From the NCBI GenBank assembly GCA_003535335.1, contig DOHJ01000235.1, positions 1 through 11,240 of the forward strand: a stretch of DNA of 11,240 bases, read 5' to 3'. The position numbers were made by a program, and so were the translations under genes. Below the pieces are notes generated by a model. That model saw only the letters and a list, made by a program, of their open reading frames with translations, did no database searches and was not told the origin of the DNA. Below are positions 6,996-11,240 of this stretch, one piece after another; the stretch's first letter is position 1, and each line of letters begins with the position of its first letter. The DNA is from Paracoccaceae bacterium. GTDB taxonomy: Bacteria > Pseudomonadota > Alphaproteobacteria > Rhodobacterales > Rhodobacteraceae.

Positions 6996-8006
6996 ATGAA
7001 AAAACGTTACGTGATTGGTGCGGCTGTAATGGCGGCTGTGTTTTCTGCTCAGCAATTGGCGGCCGAAGAACTCAGTATTGTGTGTAGCAACGAGCAAGAC
7101 TGGTGCGATTTGATGACCGGAGCTTTTGCTGAAAAAACCGGTATTGATGTTTCTATGGTGCGTAAAAGCACCGGTGAAACACTGGCGCAGGTTCGGGCCG
7201 AAGCCGGAAATCCGAAAATCGACGTCTGGTGGGGCGGTACGGGTGATCCGCATTTGATTGCGGCTGCCGAAGGTCTGACACAGGCATCCGGTGTTGACAC
7301 ATCCGAATTGCTGGGATGGGCGCAGAAGATGTCTGAAATTTCCGATGGCCGCACAATCGGTATCCATCTGGGCGTTTTGGGTGTTGCTTATAATTCGGAA
7401 ATATTGGCTGAAAAAGGTATCACTCCGCCTGCCTGCTGGAAAGATCTGACCGATGCGTCTTTTGCCGGCGAAATTCAGGTGGCCAATCCGAACAGCTCGG
7501 GCACGGCTTATACCGAATTGGCAACGCTGGTACAGGTATTTGGCGAAGACGCCGGCTTTAAGTTGCTGGCGGAAATTGGCAAAAACGTAAATCAGTATAC
7601 CAAATCCGGATCGGCTCCCTCAAAGGCGGCTGCGCGTGGTGAAACCGGGGTTTCGATTGGCTTTCAACACGATATGGTGAAACTAAAGAAAGCCGGTTTC
7701 CCGCTGGAAATCGTTTCGCCGTGCGAGGGAACAGGTTATGAAGTTGGCGGCGTATCAATCATTACAGGTTCAAAAAATCTGGACGCCGCAAAGAAATTCG
7801 TAGCCTTTGCCATCAGCGCCGAAGCCCAATCTCTGGGCCCACAGGTTGGCGTTTACAACGTGCCATCAAATTCCAAGGCGGTAATGCCAGCCGAGGCACC
7901 GGATCCTAGCACGATCAAACTGATCGACTATGATTTTGCAACTTACGGGTCAAGCGCCACCCGCGAACGCCTATTAAAACGCTGGGATGCAGAAGTTAAA
8001 AAATAA
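6996..8006 (+). CDS. Periplasmic substrate-binding protein of ABC importer, AfuA type
   Basis: This 336-residue precursor has a Sec signal peptide: MKKR, a hydrophobic core, then LAAEE, with cleavage probable near residue 23. It is a type II periplasmic binding protein related to the FbpA/AfuA/FutA group: KIDVWWGGTGDP (about 74-85), GIHLGVLGVAYN (122-133), ANPNSSGTAY (163-172). A Tyr-Tyr ferric-iron site is not evident. At the corresponding place is GFQHD (His225, Asp226), followed by Glu249, which recalls the His-Asp and Glu phosphate ligands of sugar-phosphate-binding AfuA as I remember them. Four Cys (30, 37, 147, 243) could form two disulfides. I prefer the second of two adjacent ATGs (6996) because AGGGAG ends 6 nt before it; the ATG at 6993 is the alternative. 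It is the first gene of the importer operon. The substrate is uncertain: sugar phosphate or another organic anion is more likely than iron. Confidence 0.82.
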   Translation: MKKRYVIGAAVMAAVFSAQQLAAEELSIVCSNEQDWCDLMTGAFAEKTGIDVSMVRKSTGETLAQVRAEAGNPKIDVWWGGTGDPHLIAAAEGLTQASGVDTSELLGWAQKMSEISDGRTIGIHLGVLGVAYNSEILAEKGITPPACWKDLTDASFAGEIQVANPNSSGTAYTELATLVQVFGEDAGFKLLAEIGKNVNQYTKSGSAPSKAAARGETGVSIGFQHDMVKLKKAGFPLEIVSPCEGTGYEVGGVSIITGSKNLDAAKKFVAFAISAEAQSLGPQVGVYNVPSNSKAVMPAEAPDPSTIKLIDYDFATYGSSATRERLLKRWDAEVKK

Positions 8007-8024
8007 GCTCTGGCTTAAGTAATT

Positions 8025-8049
8025 GAGGGCGGCGCGAAATGCCGCCCTC
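8025..8049 (+). promoter_or_regulatory. Intercistronic hairpin between binding-protein and permease genes
   Basis: A perfect 9-bp GC-rich stem (GAGGGCGGC with GCCGCCCTC) with a 7-base loop begins 19 nt after the binding-protein stop and ends 28 nt before the permease ATG. No T run follows. Such hairpins after the first gene of importer operons commonly protect the binding-protein transcript or cause partial termination, so that binding protein exceeds permease. It also overlaps the possible ATG at 8039, which argues against that start. Confidence 0.65.
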
Positions 8050-8077
8050 GGCATATAATTTCACAGGGCATAATATA

Positions 8078-10285
8078 ATGAAACGCACAGTCATCCATTG
8101 GCTTATTGTTGGTTTTGTCGGTTTTTTCCTGCTCCCTTGGTACATGGTTGATGGGGGATTTTTCAGCCTTGCGTGGCTAGGAGCCTTTGGCGAGCAAGGC
8201 AATGGATCCGGCGCGATGCAAGTGTTTAGCCATGGCCGGTCATGGCTGCTTGGCCCGCTCTTGGCATTGATTGGCGTATTTATTGCGCTGTTCGTGGTTA
8301 AAAATTCTGTGAAATCTGCCAAAACTATCGCGGCGATTTCTGCGGCCGGTATTATTTACACCGCCTTGCAAGGATTGATTATCGTTCGCGCAGGCCCGCG
8401 GTTGTTTAGCGGGTTACTGGAGGGTAGCGCTGCCCAAGCAGGTCAAATCGGGTTTGGTACCGGTGTGCTGGTGCTTTTGATTGCGCTGTTGTTCATCCTG
8501 ACCACATCGTTTTCGGCCATGGGAAAAGGACGCGGTGATGCCTTTGTTGTGGGGTTAATCGGGCTGATTATTTCACTGGTAAGCATTTTCGTTTTCTTCC
8601 CCGTTGCCCATATTCTGATCAGCGCATTTCAATCATCGGACGGGCAATTTTCCCCGTTGCTGTTTTTTCCGCGCTTCTTTTCGTCCGATATCTGGGGGCT
8701 GGGCTGCCTAACCTTTAGCGGTTCATGTGGCCCGGCGATCAATTCGTTGTTTCTGGCGGTAATGACGGGGGCCGGTTCAACCATGCTGGGCCTGTCATTC
8801 GCCCTGATTTTTACCCGCACCGGATTTGTTGCAAAACCGTTACTGCGGGTTCTGACCATCATTCCAATCATCACACCGCCCTTTGTTATCGGCCTTGCTC
8901 TAATCCTGCTATTTGGCCGCACGGGTGCCGCGACTTCTGTGTTTGCCGATCTGTTCGGGGCTGAAAAAACCCGCTGGATTTATGGATTTCAGGGGGTTTA
9001 TATTGCGCAATTGCTATCATTTACCCCGATTGCATTTCTGGTGCTGATTGGCGTGGTCGAAGGCGTCAGCCCCTCGATGGAGGAAGCCAGCCAGACGCTG
9101 GACGCCAACCGCTGGCAAACATTTCGCTATGTTTCGTTGCCGCTAATGCGGCCCGGGCTGGCAAACGCTTTTTTGCTCGGCTTTATTGAAAGTCTGGCCG
9201 ATTTCGGTAATCCGCTGGTTCTGGGCGGAAATTTCAGTGTGCTTTCGACCGAGATTTATTTTTCAATCGTTGGCGCTGTGGCAAATCCATCCCGCGCCGC
9301 AACGCTAGCGATTGCTTTGCTGACCCTGACGCTGGGCGCATTCTTGTTGCAACGAAAATGGATTGGAAAAAAATCCTATGCCACGGTCACAGGCAAAGCC
9401 GACAGCGGCCGTCACGCAGCGCTTAGTCGGGGTGTAAAAACTGCCTGTTATATGACCGCACTGCCATGGGCTGCCTTTACAGCGCTGGTTTACAGCATGA
9501 TTATCGCCGGTAGTTTTGTAAGACTTTGGGGCTACAATAACAGCTTTACCTTTGATCACTATATTCGTGCATTCGGCATTAAATTCGGCGAAACGTGGCG
9601 CTTTACCGGTGTTGCATGGGACAGTTATTTTACCACCCTGACAATTGCCTCGATCGCCGCCCCGCTGACTGCCTTTGTCGGGCTGGCCACGGCCTATTTG
9701 TTAGTGCGCCAGAATTTCGCCGGCAAAAGCTGGTTTGAATTTTCGACCATGCTATCCTTTGCCATTCCGGGCACGGTGATCGGGGTTAGCTATATTCTGG
9801 CGTTTAATTTCCCGCCGATCGAATTGACCGGCACCAGCATTATTCTGATCATCGTCTTTGTTTTCCGTAATATGCCGGTTGGGGTACGTGGCGGGATCGC
9901 CGCAATGAGCCAGCTGGACAAAAGCCTTGATGAAGCGTCGATAACCCTTGGGGCCAATAGCTATACCACCGCGCGCCGGGTGATTGCGCCGCTACTGGGC
10001 CCTGCGCTGATCGCCGCACTTACCTATAGTTTTGTGCGTGCAATCACGTCGGTATCGGCGGTGATCTTTCTGGTGAGCGCCAAACACAACATGGCCACGG
10101 CCTTTATTGTTGGCAGGGTTGAAAACGGTGATTTCGGGTTGGCGATTGCCTATTCCGCTGTGCTGATTGTCACCATGTTAGCCGCGATTATCTTACTGCA
10201 ACTGCTCATCGGAAAACGGCGGCTTCGGCGTGACGATCGGGTGGAAAATACGGCCAAACCGCCGGTTACTGGAGAAAAAGCATGA
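8078..10285 (+). CDS. ABC importer permease with two fused membrane domains, AfuB type
   Basis: This 735-residue inner-membrane protein has two binding-protein-dependent permease domains in one chain. Each carries the cytoplasmic EAA loop that contacts the ATPase: EEASQTLDANRWQTFRY at about 335-351 and DEASITLGANSYTTARR at about 618-634, each followed by a Pro-Leu and Gly. The first core begins near residue 155. Before it are about 150 extra residues with about four hydrophobic segments (about 7-21, 56-74, 83-103, 128-144). FbpB-type iron permeases of about 500-550 residues lack this extension, whereas AfuB-type permeases are longer. The C-terminus is a basic tail. The ATG at 8078 is preferred (AGGG at 8065-8068); the ATG at 8039 would add 13 polar residues and lies in the hairpin. 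The stop overlaps the ATPase start (ATGA), indicating coupled translation. Confidence 0.87.
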   Translation: MKRTVIHWLIVGFVGFFLLPWYMVDGGFFSLAWLGAFGEQGNGSGAMQVFSHGRSWLLGPLLALIGVFIALFVVKNSVKSAKTIAAISAAGIIYTALQGLIIVRAGPRLFSGLLEGSAAQAGQIGFGTGVLVLLIALLFILTTSFSAMGKGRGDAFVVGLIGLIISLVSIFVFFPVAHILISAFQSSDGQFSPLLFFPRFFSSDIWGLGCLTFSGSCGPAINSLFLAVMTGAGSTMLGLSFALIFTRTGFVAKPLLRVLTIIPIITPPFVIGLALILLFGRTGAATSVFADLFGAEKTRWIYGFQGVYIAQLLSFTPIAFLVLIGVVEGVSPSMEEASQTLDANRWQTFRYVSLPLMRPGLANAFLLGFIESLADFGNPLVLGGNFSVLSTEIYFSIVGAVANPSRAATLAIALLTLTLGAFLLQRKWIGKKSYATVTGKADSGRHAALSRGVKTACYMTALPWAAFTALVYSMIIAGSFVRLWGYNNSFTFDHYIRAFGIKFGETWRFTGVAWDSYFTTLTIASIAAPLTAFVGLATAYLLVRQNFAGKSWFEFSTMLSFAIPGTVIGVSYILAFNFPPIELTGTSIILIIVFVFRNMPVGVRGGIAAMSQLDKSLDEASITLGANSYTTARRVIAPLLGPALIAALTYSFVRAITSVSAVIFLVSAKHNMATAFIVGRVENGDFGLAIAYSAVLIVTMLAAIILLQLLIGKRRLRRDDRVENTAKPPVTGEKA

Positions 10286-11205
10286 CACTAAATACAAAAG
10301 CCGGATCTGTTATTTTTAAAGGAGTGGTCAAGCGTTTCGGCGAGGTCACGGCGCTTGAAAAGCTGACGCTGGAGGTGAAACCAAAACAGCTGGTCACACT
10401 GCTTGGTCCATCGGGTTGTGGCAAAACCACCATCCTGCGCCTGATTGCAGGTTTGGAAAGCGCAACGGAAGGCTCGATTTTTATCGGCGGCGAAGATGTG
10501 ACGCATTTGTCGGCCACCTATCGCAAGGTGTCGATGGTGTTTCAATCCTACGCATTATTTCCGCATATGAGCGTGGTGCAAAATGTGGCCTATGGATTAA
10601 CCGTAAAAGGGCTGCCCAAGGCCGAAGCCCACGCCAAGGCCGAAGAGGGTCTGGAAATGGTTGGATTAAAGGGGTTTGGTGCGCGTTTGCCATCAGAATT
10701 GTCGGGCGGCCAACAACAACGTGTGGCTGTAGCGCGTGCGATTGTTCTGGAACCTGAAGTCTTATTGCTGGACGAGCCGCTTTCAAATCTGGACGCCAAA
10801 CTGCGCCGCCATGTGCGCGAAGAGATCCGCCAGATCCAGCAAGAAATGGGCCTGACCGCGGTTTACGTTACCCATGACCAAGAAGAGGCAATGGCGGTTT
10901 CTGACCAGATCATCGTCATGCGCAACGCTGAAATTGCCCAAGAAGGCACGCCGCATGATTTATATGAGCGACCTAATTCATCATTTATTGCAGATTTTAT
11001 TGGTGACGCAAATCTGGTGGATTGCGAGGTGATTGAAAGCGGTTCAAATACCAGCACCGTAAATGTCGCCGGTAAAACCGTATCGCTTGAAACCGGGTTT
11101 GAAAAAACCGGGGCGGCCAAGCTGGTTTTACGGCCAAACCATATCAACCTGTCAAAAACCAAAACGGCCGATAGTTTTGAGGCAAGCTTTACGTATGCCG
11201 CCTGA
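10282..11205 (+). CDS. ABC importer ATPase, AfuC/PotA-like, closed within the TOBE domain
   Basis: This 307-residue cytoplasmic ATPase drives the importer. The nucleotide-binding domain is intact: Walker A GPSGCGKT (42-49), Q-loop Gln88, signature LSGGQ (140-144), Walker B LLLDEP (161-166, catalytic Glu165), D-loop SNLD (168-171) and switch His198. A regulatory TOBE-type domain starts near residue 245 and includes LVLRPNHI. Relatives of this type usually run to about 340-360 residues. Here the frame ends after FTYAA with TGA directly followed by TAG, while matching sequence continues in frame beyond. The catalytic domain should fold, but the last strands of the regulatory domain are lost. A GGAG box lies about 8 nt before the ATG, and the start overlaps the permease stop by 4 nt. 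Specificity follows the operon, and the iron-transporter label usual for this family is not supported here. Confidence 0.88.
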   Translation: MTLNTKAGSVIFKGVVKRFGEVTALEKLTLEVKPKQLVTLLGPSGCGKTTILRLIAGLESATEGSIFIGGEDVTHLSATYRKVSMVFQSYALFPHMSVVQNVAYGLTVKGLPKAEAHAKAEEGLEMVGLKGFGARLPSELSGGQQQRVAVARAIVLEPEVLLLDEPLSNLDAKLRRHVREEIRQIQQEMGLTAVYVTHDQEEAMAVSDQIIVMRNAEIAQEGTPHDLYERPNSSFIADFIGDANLVDCEVIESGSNTSTVNVAGKTVSLETGFEKTGAAKLVLRPNHINLSKTKTADSFEASFTYAA

Positions 11206-11240
11206 TAGGGCAACCAGATACAATATTCTTTAACGGGCGG
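11203..11240 (+). pseudogene. In-frame remnant of the ATPase TOBE domain after two stop codons
   Basis: After TGA TAG (11203-11208) the same frame reads GNQIQYSLTG up to the window edge. TOBE strands of PotA/FbpC-type ATPases commonly read like TYxGxxxxYxV at this point, so the tail looks like the missing continuation of FTYAA, with the stops standing where a Tyr-Leu pair would be expected. Either the gene is recently truncated or there is a sequence error. The match rests on about ten residues. Confidence 0.45.

Noticed and set aside
8039..8077. Upstream ATG for the permease
   Set aside because: It lies in the loop and arm of the 8025-8049 hairpin, has no purine-rich box other than the stem itself, and adds polar residues before the first membrane helix.
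10863..11213. 116-codon minus-strand frame opposite the ATPase end, considered as an explanation for the early stop
   Set aside because: It is antisense to conserved ATPase motifs and has no recognisable product.

Overview
The window looks like chromosomal DNA from a marine alphaproteobacterium of the Rhodobacterales (roseobacter type). Three things suggest this. The left end is the tail of a bhc (beta-hydroxyaspartate cycle) operon, there is a DUF6473-type protein that I know from this order, and base composition is moderate with AT-rich intergenic gaps. No mobile element, tRNA, rRNA or CRISPR array was seen. The assignment rests on recognising proteins by eye, with no database search.

Layout. 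(1) 1-1414, plus strand: the end of bhcC (beta-hydroxyaspartate aldolase), then complete bhcD (iminosuccinate reductase) after a 2-nt gap. In the known cycle, BhcC condenses glyoxylate with glycine, BhcB dehydrates hydroxyaspartate to iminosuccinate, BhcD reduces that to aspartate, and BhcA transaminates aspartate with glyoxylate, regenerating glycine and giving oxaloacetate. bhcA, bhcB and the regulator bhcR would lie to the left. A hairpin at 1476-1497 separates bhcD from a convergent gene. (2) 1538-2371, minus strand: a DUF6473-type protein whose motifs resemble a degenerate SGNH/GDSL hydrolase. (3) 2534-3409, plus strand: a complete 3-hydroxybutyryl-CoA dehydrogenase, convergent with the next operon.

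(4) 6719 down to 3427, minus strand: a two-component operon. An OmpR-type response regulator comes first, followed with a 4-nt overlap and a TTG start by a hybrid histidine kinase (periplasmic sensor, HAMP-like, PAS-like, HisKA, HATPase, receiver). (5) 6996 to the right edge, plus strand and divergent from the two-component genes: an ABC importer operon of periplasmic binding protein, fused double-domain permease and ATPase. A strong hairpin sits between the first two genes, and the permease and ATPase genes overlap by 4 nt.

The most interesting unit is 3427-11240, a sensing-plus-uptake module built around one divergent control region (6720-6995). Automatic pipelines would probably call the transporter 'iron(III)'. 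However, the binding protein lacks an obvious Tyr-Tyr iron site and has a His-Asp pair plus a downstream Glu, which fits the sugar-phosphate-binding AfuA type better. The ATPase reading frame is closed in its TOBE domain by two consecutive stop codons (11203-11208). Sequence resembling the missing TOBE strand continues in the same frame afterwards, so the gene is either freshly truncated or affected by a sequence error.
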